Below are positions 25,301 through 35,357 of a stretch of DNA of 64,000 nucleotides, in pieces. Where the stretch lies: contig JAQSEB010000121.1 in assembly GCA_030063045.1 (NCBI GenBank), forward strand, positions 62,001-126,000, written 5' to 3'. The notes beneath the pieces were generated by a model. That model did no database searches, had not been told where the DNA came from, and was given only the letters and a program-made list of their open reading frames with translations. The DNA is from Pratylenchus scribneri. Taxonomy: Eukaryota > Nematoda > Chromadorea > Rhabditida > Pratylenchidae. Made by a program: the position numbers and the translations under genes. Positions within the stretch are counted from its first letter, which is position 1. Every line of letters starts with the position of its first letter.

Positions 25301-28300
25301 CATTGAAATTGCTAAAATATTTCAATGAGGAACAATTATTTTTCGGCCCGCAATTCATAAAAATAAAAGGTATAAATTTCTTAATAATTATATAAATTAA
25401 CAATTTTATTTTAACGATTATATTTATTAACCTTTCTAGAATTTTATACTCGACCTCAGAGGAATAAAATAGTAATGAAAAAATTTTGACAATAAAATAA
25501 TCCAAAAACAATTTAAGGCAATCAATTAAAAATTGAATTTCAGAGAATTCACCTGAAATTGAATGCGTTTTGGAATATATTTTGGAGACGCGGATTGTTA
25601 AAACCGAAATATTTGCAAAATATATCTCCGAACATTATAAAATATTACGACGAATTTTACCGAACGATGAGATAAAAAATTTAAAAATATATAAAAATGA
25701 TATGAACAAATATTATTTTGAAAAATTAAAAGAAAATGAGGTTGAAGCCAATAAAAAAACTGAAGAATGTTTTTGGATGAATGTGGAGGCTTTAGATATT
25801 GATGGAAATTATTTATCAATGGAAAATTTGTTCACCCAAAAAAATAATCAAAATGTTTTTTCAAAGGAATGGCATAAAAAATTGGGTGAGTAAATTTATT
25901 TTAAAATATATTATTCAAAACATTCTCTAATTATTATGTTCATTTTTTAATAAAGAATTTAATTTATTTTAATTTAAGCGAAATTTAAATTAATTATTTT
26001 TTCACAGATTCCCTGCAAAATTGTATGCTTGATTTCATTATAAATTCCAAATTATATAAATTTGGAAACATCATACCAATTTTTTTGGATGAATTTAATG
26101 ACAAAATGAGCGAAAAACTGGCAATATTAAGGGAATATAAAAATAATTCAAATCCAAATAATGTCTTGCGATGGAATTGGGGAGTAAAAATGCCAAAACC
26201 GGAGGAGACAATTTATGAAGAGGGCCATCATGGATTTCAAGCTTTGAAAAAATGTCAACAATTTGAATTAAACAAACAAAAAAATAATGGGTATTTCTTT
26301 TAAATAATGAAATAATGAAATTGATAAACTTTCAAAAAATATATATATATTCACAAAAAATATATTTAGGTATATAGAACAATTAATATTTTTATTTATT
26401 AAAATTAAATTGATATTTTTCCCATTAATTAAATTTTTTTGACAGAAATAGAAAAGGCAAAATGTTGGCGCAAGAAAAGGAAAAAATAGATGCAATGGAA
26501 TTGCTCAAATATTTCAATGAGAAACAATTATTTTTTTCGAGTCATCATCATTTCACATGGAGTATGAACATAATATTAATAATAATTTAAAAACAATTTA
26601 ATTGATCATACTTTTTAAGTGGTAATAGTAAATTTTTGCCGAACATTTAAAACATTTTTTTGATGGAATTTATGCTGAAATTTTGTATATTTTTTATTTT
26701 ATAAAATATTTTAGGTTCAATAGTCGGTTCAGAATGAAAATTCGATCAAGATAAATATCAAAATCGCATTACAAATTAAAATTAAATTTAAGCCTATCAA
26801 AGAATTTTTTTTCATTTTTTTCCCAAAAAAATGAAAAATAAACTTAATTAAATTTCTAAGCTTTATAATTTTCATGAGAAGAAAATAATGAGGAATAAAA
26901 ATTAATCAATAAAGTAAATTAAATTAAATGTAATTAATCGATTAAATTTATTATAAATTTCTCGCAAAAATATGATAAATGATTTAATAATTATATTTCA
27001 GAGCATATACCTGAAATTGAATGCATTTTGTATTATATTTTGGAGACAAGAATTGTTCAAATCGAAATATTTGTCGAAGATTTACATAATGGAAGAGAAT
27101 TTCAATTTTTTAAAAGAATTGTGCCGAATGAAGAGATAAAAAATTTAAAAATTCACAAAAATGATATGAACAAATATTATTTTGAAAAATTGGCAAATAA
27201 TTTTGAGGCAATTGAAAAAACTGATGAATGTTTTTCGATGAATGTGGAGGCTTTAGAAGAAGATAGAAATTATTTATCAATGGAAAAATTATTCCATCTG
27301 ACCGAAAATCGACTTATATTGCCCCCGGAATGGCAGGACAAATTAGGTGAGAAATTAAAATTTGATTTGAAAAATTGAATTATTTTCAGACAATCTGCAA
27401 GAATGTTTGCTTAATTTCTTAGTAAATTCAAAATTTTTCACTTTTGGAAATATCGGACTGATTGAAAATGTGATTAAAAAAACGCCTGAAGAACAGACAA
27501 TATTAATTCCTTATGAATTCTCCAATGATAAAAAAGATCCAAAACTTCTTTTTCAATGGAAATGGGGCAAAAATGGAGAACCGAAGGAGGCAATTTATGA
27601 AGAAGGCGATGATGGATTTGAGGCATTGAAGAAATGTGAACAAATGGGATTGGTCCACAAGGAGAATGGGTATAAATATAAATATAAACTATAAATATAC
27701 ATTAATTAAATACTATTATGTTTATTGTTTATATAATTGACTTTCATATTTGCATAAGTGATAGACATTAAAAATTTTAAATTATCGCAGTCATATATCT
27801 TAATACGTACCATTAAGAATTAATTTATGGCCCATTCTCATTATCTATTTGGATAAATGCTAATTACCAGAAATATAAGTAAATTTAAAAATGTCAAACA
27901 ATTTTACAAATGGTCAAATTTTACCAAAATTAAAACGGTTTACAAAAATTATACTGGGCTTTAGGTAGTTTTGCAGTTTTTGAGCTATTGCAAATGACTC
28001 TCAAAGATAATTAATAAAATATGTCATAATTCGGTTAGGCTATAATTAGAAAATAATTTTAATATGGCAAAATATAAATTGAAGCATATTAATTTAAATT
28101 AATTTTTTTGTTATCAATTTTAGTGATGCCACAATTTCCGAATTTGAGTCCTCATCCTCGACTAAAAATTTGAAAGCCAATCATCAGCAACACACAGCAG
28201 AATTGTGAGTACAGGGTCCGCCAAAAGTTTGGAAACTTTTTTATATTTATTATCTCTCTTTTCCTCTACTCACTAGCATATTGATTTATACTTCATTTTA

Positions 28301-30164
28301 TAGCCCAAACATAATCCTATAATGGCTGATAAAAGAATTTCCGCTATCGCATTATTTAATTCCGGAATGGCGCCTTCGAAAATTGCAACTCATGTTGGCC
28401 TCTCCAAAGGTGGAGTGAGCAAAATCATCAAAAAATTCCGGTAAAAAAAATTCAAAGGAAAAGTTCAAATAAAATGCATAGGAAGTTTGGCACAACAGAG
28501 GACCTCAAAAGAAGCGGGAGACCCAAATCAGCGAACATACCCAGAAATCGGAAATTGATCAAGGATCGGATCAGGCGCAATCCAAGGATTTCCATGGAAA
28601 AAGTGGCCAGAGAGACCGGAATCAGCGCAACTTCAATTCGACGAATGGCCAAATGTGAACTTGGGATCAAGGCCTACAAGCTCCAAAAAGCGCATTTCTG
28701 AATGAACAAAACAAAAGAATAAGGATCCAAAGAAGTCGACTCCTTCTTCAACGGTGCGCAGGTCCAGAGATCTTGTTTTCGGATGAAAAAATCTTAACCA
28801 TCGAGGTGGCACACAATCATCAAAATGAGAGAATATGGACAACAAAACCTCCTCTCTCAGAAAAGATTGTTTCCCATTCCCAACATCCCCAACAATTAAT
28901 GGTTTGGGCCGGAATTTGCTCATCGGGTAAGACTCCGCTGGTTTTTGTGGATCCGGGGATCAAAATCAACAAAAACTACTACCTTCAAGAAATTCTCCAG
29001 GGGGTTTTAGAACCTTGGGCCAGGACCCATTTCGGGAATAGGGAATGGATTTTTCAACAGAACTCTGCCCCCGCCCATAAGGCCCGAGAAGTTCAGGACT
29101 GGTGTGAGGCCCATTTGCCCGGGTTCATCTCCGCCCAAGAATGGCCTCCATATTCACCCGATTTGAATCAAATGGATTATTCTGTCTGGGCTATTTTGGA
29201 GGCCAGGACCTGTGCTAAACCCCATAAAAATTTGGGGTCACTACGTCAATCCCTTCTTAGGGAATGGGCAAAAATTCCGGTCCAGGAGCTGCGAGCCATC
29301 GCTGAAAATTTCCCCAAGCGTTTACGCTTCTGCATCAAAGCCAAAGGTGGACATTTTGAATCTGCTTAATTAATGTTATACCCCATTCTTTTGCCCATCA
29401 TTTGATTGTATTTTGATCCATTTATCTTTATTTGTAATAAAGTTATGATAAAAATAAAAGTTTCCAAACTTTTGGCGGACCCTGTATAATTTATTATTTT
29501 AATTGAATTAATTTTTGAATTTTAATTAAAAAGAAATGGAAAAATGGTGGCAAAAGGGAAAGAAAAAATTGATTTAATGAAATTGCTCAAATATTTCAAA
29601 CAGGAAGAATTATTTTTGCGGCAATTTCCAAATGGTAAAAATTTTGAACATTTGGTTTAATTTTTTGAAATTCTTTTTTTTAAAATATATTTTATCGTTA
29701 AATATAAATTTTCGATAATTTATAAAAATTATCTCTATATTAGTTTAGTCAATAATAAATGATAAGATAATCGGCTAAAATTTAAATTAACCAAGAAATT
29801 GTGATTTTTGAATAAATTAATATTTTATATATTTTATATTTTTTAGTTGCAATTTTTGGTAAAAATATTATAAATATGGATGAAAAACATTGTGCAATTT
29901 GTTTGGGCGATTTTGAGAATGAAGACAAATTGGAACGACTTTATTGTGGAGTGCGTTAAATTTTAAAATATCATTAAAATAAAAAATTTATAATTTACGT
30001 AATAAAATTAATTATATTTTAGCATTATTTTCATTGGGATTGCATGCAACATAACAGGCAAGAAAAGATCTAAATTTAAAAAAATTATATTTATTTGCAG
30101 GAAACATAAACATTTTAAATGTCCAATTTGTCGTGAAAATTTGATAAATTTATCAAATCCGTGA
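19359..30164 (+). CDS. Secreted multi-module protein with C-terminal RING-H2 finger (candidate secreted E3 ubiquitin ligase)
   Basis: Exons: leader 19359-19449; module a 19514-19846, 21201-21480, 21567-21676; b 21823-22164, 22428-22710, 22851-22960; c 23437-23781, 24895-25174, 25259-25369; d 25544-25885, 26008-26290, 26446-26561; e 27002-27346, 27390-27669, 28124-28204, 29534-29634; RING 29847-29950, 30023-30057, 30101-30164. Phases agree except for one extra A in exon 25259-25369. The product would be about 1344 residues: signal peptide MKFFCIIFIIFYIPSCIS, five modules of about 240 residues, then a C3H2C3 RING-H2 finger (CAIC, CGHYFHWDC, CPIC). Module landmarks are RRIVPNDEIKNLKI, EECF.MN.EAL, NEW..KLG, then NSKLYKFG, W.WG..MPKPEETI.EEG and LLKYFN. 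The modules match no family I know. RING-H2 proteins recruit E2 enzymes, and a signal peptide makes this a candidate effector; function is inferred. The intron after 30057 uses a GC donor (AG|GCAAGA). Confidence 0.8.
20041..20437. mobile_element. 397-bp foldback element with long terminal inverted repeats
   Basis: Arms of roughly 130 bp or more: gcgcatttcatcgaaaaggtcgg at the left pairs with ccgatcttttcgatgaaacgcgc at the right. The pairing runs inward through 'ccaaaaaaccaaagatgttttcagattcagcatg'. It sits in the first long intron of the RING-module gene. Confidence 0.8.
20593..20789. mobile_element. 197-bp MITE inside satellite
   Basis: Terminal inverted repeats of about 27 bp (taccgtatttattctatttt... 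and its complement) bound an AT-rich core. It interrupts degenerate 25-bp satellite sequence. Fragments of similar text (gggggcttataatagag) recur near 62100-62160. Confidence 0.75.
20800..21020. repeat. 25-bp satellite, short array
   Basis: Units of about 22-25 bp, cattt(a)attccgcctgtttccca, degenerate at the edges. It lies in the intron between the first and second exon of module a, the same position as the larger arrays in the other copies. Confidence 0.85.
23935..24725. repeat. 25-bp satellite array in intron of module c
   Basis: About 30 head-to-tail units of aacatttaattccgcctgtttcac/ccca. It fills most of the 23782-24894 intron. Units alternate between 'ttcac' and 'ttccc' forms. The first 400 bp mirror the array at 49315-49690. 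Confidence 0.95.
28212..29484 (+). mobile_element. Tc1/mariner transposon in intron of the RING-module gene
   Basis: 1273 bp bounded by TA at 28210-28211 and 29485-29486. Near-perfect terminal inverted repeats of about 30 bp read cagggtccgccaaaagtttggaaac and its complement. The TA target begins at +6 of the donor that follows exon 28124-28204 (gtgagTA). The host gene may therefore still splice. Confidence 0.95.
28322..29369 (+). pseudogene. Broken mariner-type transposase
   Basis: The N-terminal helix-turn-helix starts at 28322 (MADKRISAIALFNSGM) and stops at 28444. The second DNA-binding part is in another frame (28474-28701) and the catalytic part in a third (28773-29369). Motifs FSDEK, APAHKAREVQDW and YSPDLNQMDYSVW mark a DD(37)D-type mariner transposase. 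The position of the second catalytic Asp reads Asn (FQQNSAPAH). With at least two frame breaks and that change, this copy cannot encode an active enzyme. Confidence 0.9.
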
Positions 30165-30214
30165 AAAAATTATATTTGAATTCGGAGAGAAAGAAATTTA
30201 CCACAAAATTGATT

Positions 30215-30630
30215 CATCTATCAGCCTAGCTTTATTTTTTGGCAAAAATATTCCACATTTAAAGAACCACAAATTGTAATCCTTGATTTATTTTCCATTA
30301 AAATTGCATCGTTTTCATTAATTTTGCAATTGTTAAATTCATTTATATAATCATTTACATTTTTATGTTTCGTATGATTTGGCTTATTACTAAAATTCGG
30401 ATTTTTAGAAAAAGGTGATTTGTTTTTCCTAAACTTTTGAAAAAAAAAATTATTGTCAACAAAAGAGCTGTCCAAACTTCAATATGTGAAGCATTGCTAT
30501 AATAAATAAGTAGTTGCAAAAAAAACTTGCATAATATATACCAATATTTCGGAATTATGTGGATACATTGTTTCACGAGTTTGCCAATTTTGGTGATTTA
30601 GACGCCAAACCTCCCATAGCTATGTAAGTC
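30215..30630. other. Exon-like sequence, strand uncertain
   Basis: On the reverse strand, 30221-30475 is open for about 84 residues rich in Asn and Lys with no recognised motif. On the forward strand, a piece ending at 30615 before a consensus gtaagt donor reads VDTLFHEFANFGDLDAKPP. The same piece is open on the reverse strand too. I could not link these into a gene in either direction. Confidence 0.25.
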
Positions 30631-30639
30631 AATATTTTT

Positions 30640-31322
30640 ATAATTAATAAAAAGATTTACAAATCAATGAATGCATGCAATAAGAAGAAAATTGATCCAT
30701 ATCTCCACCCTTAATTATTATTAACTATATGTTGCTGCTTATTGCCAATAATTTAACAATAACTATTGGTTATCCAAAGTCCATACATTCAAATTTATGA
30801 ATTATATTTTGAATTTTTTAATCTTTAATGTTTTTTGATACAAATATTGTTGAAAAATAGTGATGTTGAATATCGACTAAATTTAGAATTTACCAAACAC
30901 TCATTATTCACACACCTGCTGAAGGCCTCAATGGCTTTTAGGATCTTTTTCTCCACTATTATACACCCCAACTGCCTCCAGCAGTTGTTAATGAATTGAA
31001 AGTGAGATTGGAGGAAAAGACAACTGCTGTTGCTGTCATCAAAGAAAATCCGATCAATCCTCTATAAACTATTTTCTTCCCATTTTTCAGATTTTCATTC
31101 TCATTCAAACAAAATATGAACGGAGCTTATTTTGTGAAGTATTTAGTAATTATAAATATTTGTAATATTTAAATTAACAAATGTTTTAACAACTTAAATA
31201 TTTTTTACAAATTAATTATTTTCAATTTAATTGTATATTTAACAAATTTTTGCACATTTTAAAACATTTTTATATATATTTTTAGAAAAATAACATTTCC
31301 TTCAAATACTAAACAATTAAAA
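30640..31322. other. Upstream region of the small cysteine-rich peptide gene
   Basis: The stretch 30905-31075 is richer in GC than its surroundings (cacctgctgaaggcctcaatggc ... aactgctgttgctgtcatc) and not open in any frame. It may be a regulatory region for the gene that starts at 31323. An acceptor-like tttttag lies at about 31279, roughly 40 bp before the start, and could be a trans-splice site. Confidence 0.3.
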
Positions 31323-31831
31323 ATGTTCTTCACTAGCAAATTGCTGGTTTTCGGATTACTGCTGCTCATCGCTTGCACTGTATTCTTCATACAAGGTGCA
31401 TTTTATTATTTATGTCACATTCATCAATTTGTCTTCTATTAAAGGAGTTTTCAAAAAATAATAAAGCAAACAAACATTTTTTGGAGATCTATGATTTATT
31501 TTAAACTATAATTATATATTTTTTTAATTAAATTATAAATTAAAATTTGTTTTAATTTCTGTAGAAGTGGCAGCCGACGATGCTTGCGGCATATTCAGCA
31601 AATCATGCGTTCCGTTGATCACTGATTGTGGCTGGCTGCGGAAATGCAAGAATCTATGCTGCGGTAGAATTTTTGAATTTTTACTTAATAATTTTTTATA
31701 ATAAATTATTTAATGTTTTAATTATAACGCATAATATTGTATTAAATAATTTTTAAGAATTTTATAATAAATAAATTCATTTTTTTTCTCTAATGAAACA
31801 TTTTTCAGCTATTTCGTTGGGCAAGAAGTGA
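31323..31831 (+). CDS. Small secreted cysteine-rich peptide with amidation-type C-terminus
   Basis: Three exons (31323-31395, 31565-31663, 31809-31831) join in phase to give 64 residues. The first 24 residues are a strong signal sequence (FTSKLLVFGLLLLIACTVFF). The mature part has six cysteines in the pattern C-x6-C-x6-C-x5-C-x3-CC within 28 residues, enough for three disulphides. It ends AISLGKK: Gly followed by two basic residues at the terminus, the usual signal for carboxypeptidase trimming and C-terminal amidation of secreted peptides. I do not recognise the family. It could be a peptide hormone, a defence peptide or a gland product. The exon model is clear; the role is unknown. Confidence 0.75.
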
Positions 31832-32737
31832 AATAATGAAAGAAGTAAAAACAAGGATGATGAAAAGAATATTTTTCCATCATCTTGAATCATGATTTGT
31901 GAATTTAAATCATTTAAAGCCAATGAAAATTAAAATGTCTAATACCATTTGAATTTTTTCCTCAAAGTGCAATTAGAAAATTTGTATGAAATGCGGATTT
32001 CCGGTCTGATTCTAAATGGTTTCGCGATTAATGTAATTGTTAATTCTGATGAACCATAAAAAGATAAAATGAAAATAATCATTCACATTTTCTCTTCGAT
32101 TTTTTCATTCAACTTGTAAATATATAAAAATGTTCAAATTTATGCCTCTTTCTCAACAAATTAAATTCGAATTTGAATTTACACATTTATTCAAAAGAAT
32201 TGACATTTATGAATCATTTAATTACAGAGGTGAAAAAGTAAATGGTAAATGCCACCTGCTGTCCTTTGTTTATGTCTCAACGAAATTGCTATTTCTTTGA
32301 GCTTGAAAATTTAATAGTGAAAAATTAATAGCAGCTTATTTTATTAGTCCTATCCATGAGGAAGAATTGAAACTGGGGAAAAGATAGTGTGATTACAAAA
32401 TTTGTCATAATAAAATGGATTACATACATAATTTAATTATAGTGGCATTTAAAAATTGATATCTGTGCCAGGTCTATATCTTCATGAAATTGTTAATAAT
32501 TAAAGTCAAAAAATACTGAGAAAGTGCAAATATGTAAAAACATAGAGTGCAAAAATTACACTTTTAATTTTTTCATGTTGAAAAATTAGGACAAGAAATA
32601 CAAGTCGGATAAGTCAATTTTGATAACTTTTTATGTTATCAAAGAAATATAGATTTATTTTCGCGATTTTTGACATTTTCATGATTTTATCATCAATAAA
32701 TAACATTTGATGATAAACGAATCGATTATATAAAATT
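31832..32737. other. Intergenic, nothing recognised
   Basis: AT-rich sequence between the peptide gene and the convergent chemoreceptor 3' end. No ORF, repeat or RNA gene stands out. Confidence 0.5.
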
Positions 32738-33439
32738 CTATAGAGGCACAATTCGGTTGCCAATTTTTTTGAATTGCCTCAATAGGGCATCCCTGTATGG
32801 GCGAAATGTCCAAAGACTGGCCAATGGATTCAATAATGGAGTGCATGCAAGCCAAGTTGATAGAATATTATGCAATGGAATCGATATTGGAAATAAAAAT
32901 AAAATGTAAACAAATGCTTGTAAAAGCGGTATGCCTGCCTGAAAATTTATAAGTGAGCCAAATAGGTGTTTAATTGTTCAATTCCTTACCCAAATGATCA
33001 ATGTCCGAGTTAATTGTTTATTCAATTCTCGTAGTCGTTCATGCATCGCATTTGCAGCCACAAACCGAATCATTTTGATGCCGCAGAAAAAAATTATCAA
33101 ATATGAAAAAATAATAATTGCAAAAATAATTCCAGCATAAATTAATATAGCAAATCCAAAAAAAGAAATGACTCTTGGTTGTTGTTGGAAATCGAAAGAT
33201 AAAATCGGCAAATTTTCGGTTGAATTCGGTGATATTGTTTCAGTTAAGATATAAAAAACTAGAGATGCTGAAATAAAACTTAATGAGCATGGAATTAAAA
33301 AGATGAGCAAATATCCAAGCAAATTAATTTGGATGCCCCTAAAAATTGATAATTTGTGATTAATATTATTTGTTAAATTGTTAGCTCTTTTATTTCTTTG
33401 TCCTAATTATTAATTTATTTTTATTTTTACAAAAATGTT

Positions 33440-34150
33440 ATTGCTTTATTTTTGGAAATATTTTTTGTTTTTCTTAATCCATATTTTGTGTTTTTCTTCC
33501 AAGAAACATTTAGTTTTTCTGTTCCAAACATTTAATGTTTCTGTTCCTAACATTTAGTGTTTCTGTTCCAAACAATTTATGTTTTTGTTTATTCAAATAT
33601 TTTGTTTTTTTGTTATTCCAAACATTTTGTGTTTTGTTCATCCAAACATTTTGTGTTTTTGCTCTTCCAAACATTTTTATGTTTTTGTTTATCCAAACAT
33701 TTTGTGTTTTTGTTCTTCCAAACATTTTGTGTTTTGTTCTTCCAAAAACAATTTGTATTTTTGTTTTTCCAAACATTTAGTGTTTTATTCTTCCAAACAA
33801 TTTGTATTTTTGTCTTCCAAACATTTTGTGTTTTTGTTCATCCAAACTTTTTGAGTTTTTGTTCATCCAAACATTTTGTGTTATTCTTCCAAACATTTTG
33901 TATTTTTGTTCTTCCAAACATTTTGTGTTTTGTTCTTCCAAAAACAATTTGTATTTTTGTTTTTCCAAACATTTAGTGTTTTATTCTTCCAAACAATTTG
34001 TATTTTTGTCTTCCAAACATTTTGTGTTTTTGTTCATCCAAACATTTTGTGTTTTTGTTCATCCAAACATTTTGAGTTTTTGTTCATCCAAACATTTTGT
34101 GTTATTCTTCCAAACATTTTGTATTTTTGTTCTTCCAAACATATTTTTAA
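33440..34150. repeat. About 25-27-bp minisatellite in a chemoreceptor intron
   Basis: Units of 'ttccaaacattttgtgtttttgttc(a/t)' and variants, about 28 copies, with a longer-period repeat (33730-33890 resembles 33920-34100). Its open frames (FVFLF.QTFCVF) are artefacts of the repeat. Confidence 0.9.
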
Positions 34151-34764
34151 AATTTGTAAGCAATTAAATGAATATAAATTATAAAACTCTATTTTCTTAA
34201 ATTTGCTTTAGCAGAGTAGAAAAATGTTAACCAATAAACATAAAATAAAACATACCGATTTAATGTGCAATATCGGTAGAAAAATTGAAGAGGAATTCCA
34301 GAAAAATCCAACATGAGAAAAAAATTATTCATGGAATATAATATCCACAGGCCAAATTGGCCAAAAATATGAAAATAAATATCAATCAAATAGCCATCAT
34401 ATAAATTGTTAGCATGATCAACAGCATTAGAATCCAATTTGAACTGTTTTTTTTTCAAAAAAAATTTACATTGATATAATGAAATTTCCACGCCTCATTT
34501 CAATTCGATAATGATGTACAAGGAAATGGATTAAAAAGTAACTAATTCCGTATCTCTCTCTAATGGCCATTTAACTCACCGACATTCCAATTCCAATGCA
34601 ATATAATGAAAGTAGGACAATGCTCAGAATGCATGTTTGAAGGAGCATTCGACTATACAACCACATTTCCTTTGGTGTTTTTTTGATGATAAGAAATAGG
34701 AGAGTAAAATTCAGGAAGAAACCAATAGGAGGAATAAGCCGTGAATTCCAATAGATAATCAAAT

Positions 34765-34769
34765 CGTTG
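34765..34769. other. Target-site duplication, left copy (cgttg)
   Basis: cgttg directly before the left LTR matches cgttg at 46086-46090 directly after the right LTR. Five base pairs is usual for BEL/Pao integrases. Confidence 0.92.
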
Positions 34770-35343
34770 TGACGGATTTGATAGGGAACGTCAATGGATG
34801 GGAAAAGGGAATTTAAGATTATCTCCGCTTTCCAATAAATCAATTAATTTTCCACTAAAATTATGGAATAAAATGAAGTTTTCTTGTGCCAAATTAATTA
34901 GCCTTTTGATGCCGGTTTTCAATTATTTTGCCGGTAACAATCCAAAAGCTTGTGCACAAGTCTGTTGAATCCGCTATCAATCCTTGAGGCAAAGTTTGAT
35001 GAAATCGACGAAATGGAGAACGAAAGGAATTTGAGGGAAAATGGGAAAGAGGGAAAATGGATGGGGAAATTGGATAAATAAATGTAATAAAATCCTAAGG
35101 GAACAACTCAAAATTCCCCCGAAAATTCCCCAATTAATTGAATCAAATTGAGAAGAAAAAATTCACTTTCACGCCAAAAAATATTATAAAATTGCGAGCA
35201 AAAAGAAAGGATCGCTTTTGGTTTTTCTTGCCAAAGAATGATTAATGTTGAAGCGTAGTTTAGAAGAGAAAGGCGTCCTTTTTATAGGCAAAAGCTGGGC
35301 GTGGTGATTGTTGTCGTTGTCCCTTTTTGTCGGGGTTCCGACA
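34770..35343 (-). repeat. 3' LTR of the BEL/Pao element
   Basis: 574 bp. On the minus strand it starts TGTCGGAACCCCGACA, itself a small palindrome, and ends in ...CCGTCA. It also supplies false coding ends to neighbouring frames (MIYWKAEIILNSLF). Confidence 0.95.
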
Positions 35344-35357
35344 AGGTCGGGGGCAGC

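Larger units (their letters stand above)
32738..34769 (-). pseudogene. Str-superfamily chemoreceptor, interrupted at its 5' end by a retroelement
   Basis: Four exons in phase: 34580-34769 (part of exon 1), 34256-34443, 32990-33338 and 32738-32938. Helix 1-2 reads LIPPIGFFLNFTLLFLIIKK then TPKEMWLYSRMLLQTC; the third-helix end has PLQFFYRYCTLNRY; helix 7 is followed by FRPYRDALL. This fits the nematode Str group (str/srd/srh-like) of seven-helix olfactory receptors. The first codons lie 11.3 kb away at 46086-46095 beyond the BEL element, where ATG plus two codons and one base remain. Joined, the gene would encode about 310 residues with no other fault that I see, so the insertion is recent. 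Without expression from another promoter it should be dead. Confidence 0.85.

Noticed and set aside
33535..34184. Six overlapping ORFs of FCVF/SSKHFVF type
   Set aside because: They are products of the minisatellite in a chemoreceptor intron.
34571..34843. ORF beginning MIYWKAEIILNSLFPSID as receptor start
   Set aside because: The first residues come from the LTR; the real start codon is at 46093-46095 across the element.
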